64,000 bases of DNA from Aquincola tertiaricarbonis (GCF_023573145.1 NZ_CP097638.1:65638-129637); one strand, 5' to 3'; positions 39,587 to 47,838 are shown, counted from the first letter of the stretch. The notes: a model not told the origin generated them from the letters alone. A program made the numbers and translations.

Positions 39587-39888
39587 TGCCTGGGGCCGAC
39601 TACCGCATCGCCTGGCGCCCAAAGGCTCTTGAAGACCTGCGCAGCATCGTCCGCTACATCGCCCAGGACAGTCCTACCCGTGCACGCACCTTCGGCAAGA
39701 AGCTGCGCGAGAAAGTCCAGCCGCTGGCCCAGCACCCGAGGCTCGGCCATGAGGGCCGGCCCGGGCTGCCAGCCGACGTGCGCGAACTCGTGCTGCACGC
39801 CAACTACATCGCCGTCTATCGGGTGATCGACACCTCTCGCACCGTCGAGATCCTTCGCGTCAAGCACGTGGCGCAGCAAACGCCGTGA
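39586..39888 (+). CDS. ParE/RelE-superfamily toxin
   Basis: A 100-aa toxin of normal size. It shows YRIAWRPKALEDLRSIVRYI at the N-terminus, then basic helices and the C-terminal beta-strand region RELVLHANYIAVYRVID with EILRVKHVAQQ. This is the ParE/RelE fold; sequence alone does not decide whether gyrase or ribosome-bound mRNA is the target, although the motif is closer to ParE/RelE-StbE types. ATG 39586 overlaps the previous stop (TGATG). Confidence 0.86.
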   Translation: MPGADYRIAWRPKALEDLRSIVRYIAQDSPTRARTFGKKLREKVQPLAQHPRLGHEGRPGLPADVRELVLHANYIAVYRVIDTSRTVEILRVKHVAQQTP

Positions 39889-39938
39889 ATCGCAGGGGCG
39901 CGTGCGCACAGGCGACGGAACGGCTGACCATCTGAAAT

Positions 39939-39978
39939 CGACGGCCGATTTCGACGGGGGGTTGGACCGGGGTTTCGA
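39939..39978 (+). promoter_or_regulatory. dispersed upstream repeat, family 1, copy a
   Basis: CGACGGCCGATTTCGACGGG followed by GGGTTGGACCGGGGTTTCGA. The same element occurs on the minus strand at 44938-45010 and 47839-47911. In all three cases it reads toward the start of a gene on the same strand, here the 92-aa ORF at 40033. It is interpreted as a shared promoter or activator site of the element. Confidence 0.6.
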
Positions 39979-40032
39979 GTTGCGCGCTCCCGCGGTCAGC
40001 CGCACGATGGGGCGCCCTGCACCTGCTTCGCC

Positions 40033-40311
40033 ATGAACCCCCGGACATCACCGTTGCGAACCGCGCTCGCCGGCCTGTGTGGTCCCTCTGGACAACGGGA
40101 TCGGCCCAGCGCCGATGGCCTGCTCGCGGTCGCCGGGCTTCAACTGCAGGCCTACGATCCGCCGGCAAGCTTTGCGGACCCGCGGCTCGATGCGCTCTGT
40201 CGGGAGGCGGCGCGAAGGGGCCTGGTGATCACCGACGTCCAGGGCCGACTGGTCGGCGATCTGCGCGCCGTGTCCGTCAACGAAGTGCTGCCGGCTTTCA
40301 GAGGCCGTTGA
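40033..40311 (+). CDS. hypothetical 92-aa protein
   Basis: A small protein without recognised family. Predicted segments include PSADGLLAVAGLQLQAYDPP and LVITDVQGRLVGDLRAVSVN, a beta-strand pair that might be a small DNA- or protein-binding fold. The best support for it being real is the family-1 repeat 55 bp upstream, shared with two other element genes. No clear ribosome-binding site precedes ATG 40033. Confidence 0.45.
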   Translation: MNPRTSPLRTALAGLCGPSGQRDRPSADGLLAVAGLQLQAYDPPASFADPRLDALCREAARRGLVITDVQGRLVGDLRAVSVNEVLPAFRGR

Positions 40312-40362
40312 CGGACCCGTCCGCGACCGCGGCGCGCGCCGCGATGCAGAGCCGGTGCCGAC

Positions 40363-42249
40363 TCACGCTGTGCTCGATGCGCCGCTCGAATTGCTCAGCG
40401 GAGCCGCGTTGGCCCCGGCGGCGCGACCATGCGCCAGGGTCTGGATGATCGTGCCGACCATCTTGTCGGCCTTCGAGGGCTTGGCGACGTAGGCGTTGAA
40501 GAGATGGCCGTGCTCCTCAGCCAGTCCGAATGCGCTCATGGCGATCAGCCTCGTGTCGCATTCCGGGTAGCGAGACCTGAGCCGCCGCGCAAGCTCGTAG
40601 CCATCCGCGCCGGGCATCTGGATGTCGACCAGCGCCACCTCGAATGCCTTCGAACCGAGCTCTTGCAGCGCCTCGTCCGTCCCAGGCGCCTCCACACACT
40701 CCGCGCCCTTGGCACGCAGGAGATCCGCCACGGCGCTGCGAACGGAGTCCTCGTCGTCGACGACAAGCACGTGCAGGCCCGACAGGCTGGACGAGCCGGA
40801 AAGCGGACGGTGTGGCTGCTGGTCCAGCACCTTCACCGGGATGTGCACGGTGGCCCTGGTGCCGCGCCCCTTCTCCGACTTGATCTCCGCAGTGCCGCCG
40901 AGTTGCGCGACCAGGGACCGCACGATCGACAGTCCGAGCCCCAGGCCGCGCGCTTCGCGGGTGCCTCGAAACCACGGGTCGAAGACGTTCGGCAGAACCT
41001 CTTCGGCGATGCCGCTGCCCGTGTCGCTCACCCACAAGGTCATGGTGTGGGGCCCGTCGCCATCCACGTCCGCGTGGATCTCGATGAGGCCATGGCTCGT
41101 GTACTTGACCGCGTTGCTCACCAGGTTCCCGATGATCTGCTGCAGGCGCATGTCGTCGGCATGAAGCGAGATGGCCGGGACCGTGACGCGCACGTCGACC
41201 CCCTTGCGGTTGGCCAACTCCCGGAGTTCGGTGATCGACGCAGCCACCACTTCGTCCAGCCGCACCGGGCGTTCACGGATCTCGTAGCCTGCGGCCTGAT
41301 TGGCCCGCACGAAGGCGGCCAGGTCGTTGGCCTGGTGCATCAGTTGGTCGGCCGCTCGTGACAGCCGCTGGACCGGCTCCTGAAGGCCTTTGGACCTCTC
41401 GTCAGCGGTCTTGAGCGCGAGCAGGTCGGCTAGGGCGACGATCGTCTGCAGGGGCGTGCGGAACTCGTGCGAGACCTTGGCGATGAACAGATCCCGTGTG
41501 GCCGCCGCTTCGTTGCGCGCGGACTCGGCCGCCAGCTTGGCCTCGGTGAGTTCCAGCTCTGCGAGGCGCGCGTGGTCAGCCCTCAGGCGATCGCGTTCGA
41601 GCAGGGCTCTCGCGAGCCGTTCGCCCGCTGCCTTCGACAACTGCGCGGACCGGTGCATCGTGAAGCCGAACCCGGCCACGATGGCGGCCAGTCCGATCGA
41701 GCGCAGGCCGTCGAAGGCCAGATGGGCGATGACCAGCGACGCCACCTGCGGCACGATCATGTAGAGGTAGGCACGCCCTGCCAACGGGGCATACAGGGCC
41801 GCCACGCCGGCCGATCCAGCCAGCAGCATCGGGTAGGCGATCTGCGCGACCTCTTTGAGGTGCGGGTAGATGGCCAGGGCACCGTAGCCCCACATGAGAC
41901 CGGACAGGCCGGCGTTGAGCTCGATTTCGCGTCGCGCTGCCCACGCCATTCCCTCGTCAAAGGGTTCGCGCAAGCGGTAGCGCTTGCTCATCGACCAACG
42001 CCAGCCCGATGCCGCGAGCCCGAATGCGCCGAAGATCGTTCCCGGCACGCTCAGCCCGGCCTCAAACGCCATGTACACGACCAGCGCGACCGCGGCCAGC
42101 AGCAGCGGCACGTTGGCCACAGCCGAGACGACGGCGTTGGCAGTCATCGCGCGCGCCGTCTCACCGGCGTCGGGCGAGTAGTCCCCGCCAGCAGCCTTGC
42201 CCGCGACTTCGACCTGCGGTCCCTCCGCGGCCCTGCCCTGCTCACTCAT
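40363..42249 (-). CDS. hybrid sensor histidine kinase/response regulator
   Basis: A 628-aa membrane kinase. About six transmembrane helices (40-195) act as sensor region, followed by a coiled-coil linker (205-255). A HisKA box has H261 (KVSHEFRTPL). The ATPase domain has N-box NLVSNAVKY, G1 DTGSGI and G2 GLGLGLSIV. A C-terminal receiver domain (about 505-620) has VVDDED and phospho-Asp in VALVDIQMPG. It lacks an Hpt, so output may be a separate regulator. I chose ATG 42249; 42318 is possible. It is divergent from the recombinase. Confidence 0.88.
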   Translation of the reverse strand: MSEQGRAAEGPQVEVAGKAAGGDYSPDAGETARAMTANAVVSAVANVPLLLAAVALVVYMAFEAGLSVPGTIFGAFGLAASGWRWSMSKRYRLREPFDEGMAWAARREIELNAGLSGLMWGYGALAIYPHLKEVAQIAYPMLLAGSAGVAALYAPLAGRAYLYMIVPQVASLVIAHLAFDGLRSIGLAAIVAGFGFTMHRSAQLSKAAGERLARALLERDRLRADHARLAELELTEAKLAAESARNEAAATRDLFIAKVSHEFRTPLQTIVALADLLALKTADERSKGLQEPVQRLSRAADQLMHQANDLAAFVRANQAAGYEIRERPVRLDEVVAASITELRELANRKGVDVRVTVPAISLHADDMRLQQIIGNLVSNAVKYTSHGLIEIHADVDGDGPHTMTLWVSDTGSGIAEEVLPNVFDPWFRGTREARGLGLGLSIVRSLVAQLGGTAEIKSEKGRGTRATVHIPVKVLDQQPHRPLSGSSSLSGLHVLVVDDEDSVRSAVADLLRAKGAECVEAPGTDEALQELGSKAFEVALVDIQMPGADGYELARRLRSRYPECDTRLIAMSAFGLAEEHGHLFNAYVAKPSKADKMVGTIIQTLAHGRAAGANAAPLSNSSGASSTA

Positions 42250-42762
42250 GGCTCTGTTCGTCCTGAGATTGACCCGTCTGCCTGCTCCAACGGTTCGTCG
42301 ACCGGTTCTGTTGTCCATGCCCCAGGGTGCTCGGCGTCTGCGCGCCGTCAAGCCCGCCTGCAAGAGGTACGCAGATCGTCTCGACCCACATCCAACCGCG
42401 CTGAGGTGAACGCTGAGTTTCCACGTTCCTTCTGCAATGTGGCCCGACCGATCGAAACAGCCCCTGCACATCGTCTTTGGGGCGACGCGATCGCAGGCGC
42501 GCTGCCACCGATCTTCCCGCGGGCCGGCGAACTCACCGATCGCCCCAACGAGCGAGTTGATGGGTACCCACCAATGGGGGCCTACTTCGCGGTGCATCAC
42601 CGCGAGGGTTCGGGTGCCGCCGGTCACTTCAAAACCGAACCAACGGCGCTCCCGCTCGGATCCTTCCTGGCCTGCGTTTGGGTTGACGCGAACTGGCTTG
42701 GGTCGGGAAGGTGCGATGGAAGCAACGCCCGCGCCGTTGGTTCGGTTTTATGATCCCTCACC
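42250..42762. other. regulatory/recombination region between kinase and recombinase
   Basis: This 513-bp gap contains a 7-bp dyad CGCGGTGcatCACCGCG (42588-42604) and the 19-bp inverted repeat at 42631-42649/42731-42749. A -10-like TATGAT (42749-42754) ends 8 bp before the recombinase ATG, which could give a nearly leaderless transcript. No gene was recognised. Confidence 0.5.
42631..42749. repeat. perfect 19-bp inverted repeat upstream of recombinase
   Basis: AAAACCGAACCAACGGCGC at 42631-42649 and its exact complement GCGCCGTTGGTTCGGTTTT at 42731-42749 are separated by 81 bp. The right arm ends 13 bp before the recombinase start. Candidates are recombinase-binding arms (att/res), or an operator for autoregulation by looping. 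Confidence 0.8.
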
Positions 42763-43836
42763 ATGGCCCCCAAGAACCTTGACCTGTTCGACGACGCCGA
42801 CCCGGCCGACCAGGTGCGGGCCTACCAGGAGGCGTTCGACCAGTGGCTCGAACACCAGCGCACTGCGGCCTCACGCAAGATCACCTTGGCCTCCTCCATT
42901 CGCTCGTACACGGTCCTCTGGCAGGCGTTTGCCGAGTGGTGCCTGAGCCAGTCACCCGTGGTCGGCCTGGACGGCATCACCGAGGCGGACCTCGGTGCCT
43001 TCATCAACAGCCGACTCGAACCCGCGAACGCGGCTCGTGCAAAGCCCAGCCGGCTCAAGGAGGCCGGGAAGTTCACGCCACGGCACGCATGGCGCTTGCT
43101 GAAGCTCATCGACAGCGTGCTCGAGATCCGCGCAGAGGCCACCGGGGCTGCCGCCCCGAACCGGGCGGCAGCCACCCTGCTGCAATCCCGTGAGGACTGG
43201 CTCTATGCCAACGCCAATCGGCGCGACGCACTGCCTGACTACCTGGCCCCTGCCGAGGCCCGCATCCTCGTCAACTACCTCTCCGCCGGCCTGCCACGTT
43301 CGGGCCGTCGCGGCGCCGACATCACCTGGCAGGAACTGCGCAACCGGTCTGCCGTCGCGCTGCACCTGGGCTCCGGGCTGACGCCAGCCGATGTCCGGAT
43401 GCTTCGCCTGACGTCCCCGGTGATGCGAACGGGTGACGAGAAGGGCGTACCGGGCACGGTCCATGTGCCGGCGCACGGCGACAGCCCAGAACGTGAAGCA
43501 CCGGTGATCAAGTGGGCAGGTCGCGTGCTGGCCTACTGGCTGCAGGTGCGCAAGGAACAGAATCTCGCCGGCGACTTCCTGTTTCCCGCGACGCGTACTG
43601 GCAAGCCATGGGGCAAGGTGACCCACTATGACGCGGTGAAGGCGGTCCTCGAGGCCTCCGGCATCGACAAGAGCCTAGTCGAAGGCGGTGCCTACCGCCT
43701 GCGTCACACCTTCGCGCTCCGCCAGCTGCGCCGCGGCAAATCACCGGACCTGGTGGCCAAGTGGCTCGGGGTGGTCGAGATGCGGGTGATGGACCGCTAC
43801 CGGCGCGTCGACTACTCGAGCGAGCGCCCGGACTGA
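42763..43836 (+). CDS. atypical tyrosine recombinase
   Basis: A 357-aa protein. The N-terminal core-binding domain (about 40-125) opens with SIRSYTVLWQAFAEW. The catalytic domain (about 155-350) shows HLGSGLTPADVRMLRL, YRLRHTFALRQLRRG and AKWLGVVEMRVMDRY. The presumed nucleophile Y346 and R314 are present, but Arg I is replaced by Thr in GLTPAD, the box-II His is Tyr (Y311), and the LGH His is Val. It belongs to a divergent plasmid/ICE recombinase clade or is partly disabled. It presumably acts on DNA near its own 5' end. Confidence 0.82.
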   Translation: MAPKNLDLFDDADPADQVRAYQEAFDQWLEHQRTAASRKITLASSIRSYTVLWQAFAEWCLSQSPVVGLDGITEADLGAFINSRLEPANAARAKPSRLKEAGKFTPRHAWRLLKLIDSVLEIRAEATGAAAPNRAAATLLQSREDWLYANANRRDALPDYLAPAEARILVNYLSAGLPRSGRRGADITWQELRNRSAVALHLGSGLTPADVRMLRLTSPVMRTGDEKGVPGTVHVPAHGDSPEREAPVIKWAGRVLAYWLQVRKEQNLAGDFLFPATRTGKPWGKVTHYDAVKAVLEASGIDKSLVEGGAYRLRHTFALRQLRRGKSPDLVAKWLGVVEMRVMDRYRRVDYSSERPD

Positions 43837-43870
43837 CCGCGGCTGGCACTCGATCCTGCCGCACGAGCCC

Positions 43871-44098
43871 ATGCCCGCCGACCTGCTGGCCATCGCCCAC
43901 GTCCGCAGGCTGCTGCTGGAACTCGGTTTCGAGGAGGCGCCGGAGCAGATCGTCCCGGCAGCACTTGGCTACTCGCTGTGGGTCTCGCTGCCCATCGCGG
44001 AGCTGGCAGGCAGAACACCAAAGGAACTGGTGGCCGACGCCGAAGGCAGCGCTGCGCTTCGCCTGTGGATCGTCGCTCAGCTCGGCCTCGACAGCTAA
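43871..44098 (+). CDS. hypothetical 75-aa protein downstream of recombinase
   Basis: A small, probably helical protein (HVRRLLLELGFEEAPEQIVP, then ELAGRTPKELVADAEGSAAL). The segment GRTPKELVADAEG is faintly like the C-terminal part of Xre/MbcA/ParS-type antitoxin domains, but I would not assign it. It follows the recombinase by 34 bp on the same strand. It overlaps the 3' end of the minus-strand DUF1845-like gene by 4 bp. Confidence 0.5.
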   Translation: MPADLLAIAHVRRLLLELGFEEAPEQIVPAALGYSLWVSLPIAELAGRTPKELVADAEGSAALRLWIVAQLGLDS

Positions 44099-44898
44099 GC
44101 GCCGGCGGGCACGGACTCGGTCTCCTGACCCGCAACTTCCGGGACGGTGCTGGCCGTCTCCTCACCCGCGACTGAGACGGGTTCATCGACGCGCTGGTCG
44201 GTCGCCGCCTCGCCCGCCTGGGGCCTGTCCTGCTCCGGGTTGGTCGAGGGCGCCGGTCTCGAGGCCTGTGGCCGCGGCTTGGCCGCCTCCGCTGCCAGCC
44301 TCGCGTCTCGTTCGTTCATGCGGCGACGCACGCCCATCCAGAGGTTGCGCGCCTTGGTCGAGATGCTCAGCACGATCCGCTTGTACAGGGACCGGCGCGT
44401 CTCGAGCTCGCGTTCACTGATGATCTCCTCGATGGCCAGCGTCTCCATCATCGGCATGATGATGTCGAGCTTGTGCATCAGGTCGAAGTAGCGCCGGCCG
44501 AACGAGGAAGTGATGCCGATCTCTTCCTGCAGAGGCACCGTGTCGTAGGACGCCAGCGTCTCGATGTTGTGGTGTTTGAGCAGTGCCTCGGCCTGGTCGA
44601 TGGCTTTGTTGATCTCATCGGTCGCCGCGTCCAGGGCCTCGCGGATGTTCTGCTCGATGCGTTCCACCACCTCGTGATCGAGCTTGGCACGGCCGAGCTG
44701 GCTGATGAAGTACATCGACGCCTGGAAGCTGTAGAAGCAGCGCGCGAACATGCGTTTGGCATGCGGGCTGGAGAGGTGCGTGGTCCGCTTCAGCGAGGCG
44801 CCTTCGACCTTCCGAAAGTCCGCCCGGTACTCGTCCTTGTTCAGAATGCGCTCGTTCACCTGGCCGGTGTCGATGACGGCGAGTCGGGTTGAGGTCAT
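44095..44898 (-). CDS. DUF1845-like integrative-element protein
   Basis: A 267-aa cytoplasmic protein. A helical region (about 30-195) includes SSPHAKRMFARCFYSFQASM, then REALDAATDEINKAIDQAEA and FGRRYFDLMHKLDIIMPMME. It ends in a Pro/Glu/Thr-rich disordered tail (about 205-267). The SPHAxRMF...INKAxDQAEALL pattern recalls DUF1845 (AcaB-like) proteins of plasmids and integrative elements; the assignment is tentative. A family-1 repeat lies 40 bp upstream (44938-45010). Confidence 0.55.
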   Translation of the reverse strand: MTSTRLAVIDTGQVNERILNKDEYRADFRKVEGASLKRTTHLSSPHAKRMFARCFYSFQASMYFISQLGRAKLDHEVVERIEQNIREALDAATDEINKAIDQAEALLKHHNIETLASYDTVPLQEEIGITSSFGRRYFDLMHKLDIIMPMMETLAIEEIISERELETRRSLYKRIVLSISTKARNLWMGVRRRMNERDARLAAEAAKPRPQASRPAPSTNPEQDRPQAGEAATDQRVDEPVSVAGEETASTVPEVAGQETESVPAGA

Positions 44899-44937
44899 GG
44901 CACGCTCCGTTGTCCAAGTGAGGTTGGGCGGGTACCG

Positions 44938-45010
44938 CAATCATCCCGACCGCCGCCGGCGCGCGCCACCGGAAAGGCGGGTCGAACCCCCCCTCCAAAT
45001 CGGCCGTCGC
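44938..45010 (-). promoter_or_regulatory. dispersed upstream repeat, family 1, copy b
   Basis: The core on the plus strand is CCGGAAAGGCGGGTCGAACC continuing to 45010. Together with CAATCATCCCGA at 44939-44950 it matches the copy at 47839-47911 with identical 31-bp internal spacing. It reads toward the DUF1845-like gene. Confidence 0.65.
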
Positions 45011-45017
45011 CTCGCCG

Positions 45018-45047
45018 TTGACAGGGCACGGCGCCGGGCGCTAAGGT
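45018..45047 (+). promoter_or_regulatory. candidate sigma-70 promoter for 45351 gene
   Basis: TTGACA (45018-45023), 18-bp spacer, TAAGGT (45042-45047). It points right, toward the gene starting at 45351, and would give a leader of about 300 nt containing the hairpin at 45287-45316. It is back-to-back with repeat copy b. Confidence 0.5.
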
Positions 45048-45281
45048 TCGCGCCTGTGCAGTAGCTGGCCCTGCACCCCAAATCAGGCAAGCCCTCCAGG
45101 GCGTCGATTCGACGCATCGCCCGTCTCCCGGGCACATCCGCATCCACCGATCAGCCTTTCGAGGCGCGACCCGTTTCGTCGTGCGCCGAAAGGTCTCTCC
45201 CGATCGGTAGCTGGCACACCGATCCAGCGGCTCTCGCCGCCCAAGCCAGCCCTATACGCCGGTTCATGACCGGCCACTCAC

Positions 45282-46826
45282 TCAACCCCCGCGGGGCAAC
45301 TGCTGCCCCTGCGGGGATGGGCGTTGCCTCGCGCATCCATGGAGGCAGCAATGCTCAACATGAGTGTCGCCAACGCTTGCATCCGAGGTTCGCTGTTTGA
45401 CCTCGACGAACCCCCATCCATCCCCGGCCGTGCCGAAGCCGTCCACACCCTGCAGTTGCACCAGTTGCCGCTGCAGACCCAGGACGCGCTGAAGCAGCTG
45501 ATCGCGATCGGAGACGCTCCCGAGTGGAGCGAGGCCGCCGTGGTGCAACTGCACTGGGTGCTGTTGCAGGAGCTGAGAAAGCTCACCGATCCCGAGACGC
45601 CGCTGGAGGAGAAGATCGAGACGCTGGACTGGGCCCTGACGAGTCCGTCGAACGATCACCTCCCCTTCTCGTTCGCCTCGTGCGTCCGCGTCGTCGGCAC
45701 CAGCCCCATGTCGCCGACGGCCTACTTCGGCCTGCTCGACGTCGAGGAGTTGCGCCGCTGGCTGCTCGTCAACGCGCGGCGCTGGCTTCGCGAAACAGGC
45801 GCCGCTCTTGGCGTCGAAGCGAAGCGGCTTCAAGAAGGCACGGCCCTGCCGCTGCAGTTCTTCGACCAGCGGCAGCTCATGGAGGCCGTCGAGCGGTATC
45901 CACTGATCCGAGACCAGGGTCATCGACAGCGAGTCCACCTGGTAGAGGTGCTCACGCTTGGCGTAGATCAGCGCGGCCATGACGACCATCGGCTTGCGCT
46001 CAAGATCGGCGTCACGGGCCTGCAGGGTGGCCGCATAGGCGCGCTCGGCGCGCTCCCAGGCCTTGTTCTCCATGTACAGCGGCACGTCCGGCATGTGCTT
46101 GACCAACAGCTTGCGCCCGTAGGCGCTTTGCTCGGCGCCGTTGAACTGCCCGATGACGATCGCCATCTTGTAGGCCACGTCGTCGCCCGGCGAGAGCAAC
46201 ATGGCCAGCTTGCGCCGCCGGCGCTCGCCGATCTCTTCCTTGTCGGCGACCCGGAACGGCTCGGGCACGTACAGGCGCTTGTCCAAGGTCTCGCCCTTGA
46301 GCGTCACGCCGGCTGCCGCAAGCTCGATGTACTTCTTGATCACGCCCTGCGAGCGCCTTCCCTCCATCGCCGGATACCAGCGGTTGAGCCCGGCGCGGTG
46401 GTAGAGAAAGTGCAGTACCGCTCGCAGGCTCATCCGCTTGCGCGGTGCATTCACGGCGGGAGGCTCGCCGTTTGCCTCCCCTCGCGGCATTGCCTTGCCG
46501 GAGACCCTGGAGAACGGGAAGTCGGTCCGGATCTCCACGTGATCGGGGTTGTGCTCGACGATGGCCTCGCCGACGAGTTCGCCCAGGCCCGAGAGACCCG
46601 GTTCCGGCTCGAAGGACTGGCAGGTCGGATGGTGCATGTCACCGGTACCCGGCATGCGCTTGACGACGTACTCGCCATGCTTGGCGATGTACATCTCCAC
46701 GCCACCGCGAACGCACATGCATCGCGGACGCTCCGAGCTGTCGTACACCCTCGACAACGCCTCCTGCAGGCCGGGGTCGGTCGCCAGCAGCGTGACGCCG
46801 CGGATGAAGTACTTCGCTGCGTCCAT
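45282..46826 (-). CDS. DUF1173-family integrative-element protein, C-terminus probably replaced
   Basis: From 46826, MDAAKYFIRGVTLLATDPGL starts a DUF1173 protein: ERPRCMCVRGGVEMYIAKHG, MHHPTCQSFEPEPGLSGLGE and LHFLYHRAGLNRWYPAMEG are family-typical. Function is unknown, and the family is linked to ICE and plasmid backbones. Homology-like sequence stops near FDAKSGACFA (about residue 344, position about 45795). The remaining 170 residues to 45282 are antisense of the truncated gene starting at 45351. The protein is therefore probably a C-terminally damaged DUF1173. It follows the recombinase-like gene at 47773 by 35 bp. Confidence 0.7.
   Translation of the reverse strand: MDAAKYFIRGVTLLATDPGLQEALSRVYDSSERPRCMCVRGGVEMYIAKHGEYVVKRMPGTGDMHHPTCQSFEPEPGLSGLGELVGEAIVEHNPDHVEIRTDFPFSRVSGKAMPRGEANGEPPAVNAPRKRMSLRAVLHFLYHRAGLNRWYPAMEGRRSQGVIKKYIELAAAGVTLKGETLDKRLYVPEPFRVADKEEIGERRRRKLAMLLSPGDDVAYKMAIVIGQFNGAEQSAYGRKLLVKHMPDVPLYMENKAWERAERAYAATLQARDADLERKPMVVMAALIYAKREHLYQVDSLSMTLVSDQWIPLDGLHELPLVEELQRQGRAFLKPLRFDAKSGACFAKPAPRVDEQPAAQLLDVEQAEVGRRRHGAGADDADARGEREGEVIVRRTRQGPVQRLDLLLQRRLGIGELSQLLQQHPVQLHHGGLAPLGSVSDRDQLLQRVLGLQRQLVQLQGVDGFGTAGDGWGFVEVKQRTSDASVGDTHVEHCCLHGCARQRPSPQGQQLPRGG
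45287..45316 (+). promoter_or_regulatory. leader hairpin before 45351 gene
   Basis: CCCCGCGGGGCA (45287-45298), loop ACTGC, TGCCCC-T-GCGGGG (45304-45316) with one bulged T. It ends 34 nt before ATG 45351, with GGAGG (45341-45345) after it. Similar hairpins at similar distance precede the genes at 48308, 49063 and 59148. Confidence 0.6.
45351..45800 (+). pseudogene. 3'-truncated conserved element gene fused antisense to DUF1173 gene
   Basis: ATG 45351 with GGAGG at good spacing opens a convincing protein of about 148 residues. It contains QLPLQTQDALKQLIAIGDAP, TDPETPLEEKIETLDWAL, FASCVRVVGTSPMSPTAYFG and ELRRWLLVNARRWLRET. From about 45795 the frame continues to 46877 only as the exact antisense of the DUF1173 gene. 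This looks like the N-terminal part of an element protein that lost its C-terminus by a deletion. The family is not named. If the fused frame is translated, the product has a nonsense tail of about 360 residues. Confidence 0.55.
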
Positions 46827-46861
46827 GGCAACCTCCTGGGCGTCTGCGGCCACGATCGGGC

Positions 46862-47773
46862 CTACACGATCTCGTGAGACACGAGGTCGAGCGGCACGGG
46901 CGGGAGCCTGAGCAGCCGTCGCACCTGGCGTGCCGACCGCAGGCCAAGCAGTTCCCGAAGCTGGGCCCTGTCGGCACCCTGTCGATCCAGCGAGAGTGCC
47001 ACCTGCCTGCGGGCCTGCTGTGCCGTCATGCCAACCCATCCGGCGCGCGCGAACGCCAGTCGCAGAGTCGCTTGCAGATACTTGGAGGTGAGCCGCGAAT
47101 CGGTCGGTGACCGGCGGGTAATCAGGAACGGCCTGCCCGCCTCGGTCAGGAACAGGCGGCTCTTCGGATCGAGTCCACGGAAGCGCCCGGGTTCGCCGGT
47201 GCCCAACCGCCGACGCAGGCGCTCTTCCAGGTAGATGTCGATGCTGGCCACGGCTCGCGTCGAGTTGAAGTACAGCGGTCGCGCGATGCCGCTGGCCGCC
47301 ACCTCCACACGCAGTGTCGAGACCCGTCGCACGTTGCCGTTTTCATCCAGGTAGTCGCCCACCTCCAGCAGCGCGAGTTCCATGGTCTTGAGGCCGGTGC
47401 ACAGCAGCGTGTAGATCAGCGCGATGTCCCGGTTGGCACTACGGCAGCATGAGCGAAGGCGGCTCGCACCGGCAGCGACCTCATCCGCATTCAGCACGAC
47501 CCGGCAAGGCTGCGGCGGTGCGCTTACATCGTGTGCACGCGCGGCGGCCATGATCGTCTCCCGCTCGCGGCGGATCGCGACCAGGCTGTCGAGCCAGTCC
47601 ACTCGGATCGAGCCCAGCGCACCGGCCTGCTGGAGCCTGCGCAGCAGGCCTTTGATCCGACGCTCGACCGTCGAGCGCGCGACACCCAGGTCGGACGCCA
47701 CCTCCTTGTAGCTCCGGCCGCCTTCGACCACGCTGATGAGCAGGCCCAACGAATCTAAGGGTAGGCGCCCCAT
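46862..47773 (-). CDS. HTH protein with degenerate tyrosine-recombinase fold
   Basis: A 303-aa protein. An N-terminal HTH at about 19-47 reads SYKEVASDLGVARSTVERRI. A recombinase-like region (about 95-290) includes ALIYTLLCTGLKTMELALLE, the usual GTGLR-x-SEL box with Lys instead of Arg I, and KSRLFLTEAGRPFLITRRSP. The C-terminal part (TAQQARRQVALSLDRQGADR) lacks the box-II motif and has no terminal Tyr. It is probably a DNA-binding regulator that exploits the integrase fold rather than an active enzyme. It heads the minus-strand pair with DUF1173, with a family-1 repeat 66 bp upstream. Confidence 0.65.
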   Translation of the reverse strand: MGRLPLDSLGLLISVVEGGRSYKEVASDLGVARSTVERRIKGLLRRLQQAGALGSIRVDWLDSLVAIRRERETIMAAARAHDVSAPPQPCRVVLNADEVAAGASRLRSCCRSANRDIALIYTLLCTGLKTMELALLEVGDYLDENGNVRRVSTLRVEVAASGIARPLYFNSTRAVASIDIYLEERLRRRLGTGEPGRFRGLDPKSRLFLTEAGRPFLITRRSPTDSRLTSKYLQATLRLAFARAGWVGMTAQQARRQVALSLDRQGADRAQLRELLGLRSARQVRRLLRLPPVPLDLVSHEIV

Positions 47774-47838
47774 GGACTGATCTCGACCTGTGGGTTGAAC
47801 GTCAGGCAACGCCGTCGATGGGCGGGTTGCCGTGGCGC

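Noticed and set aside
45800..46877. Continuation of the 45351 frame as a 500-residue protein
   Set aside because: Beyond about 45800 it is only the antisense of the DUF1173 gene; it was therefore treated as a truncated gene.
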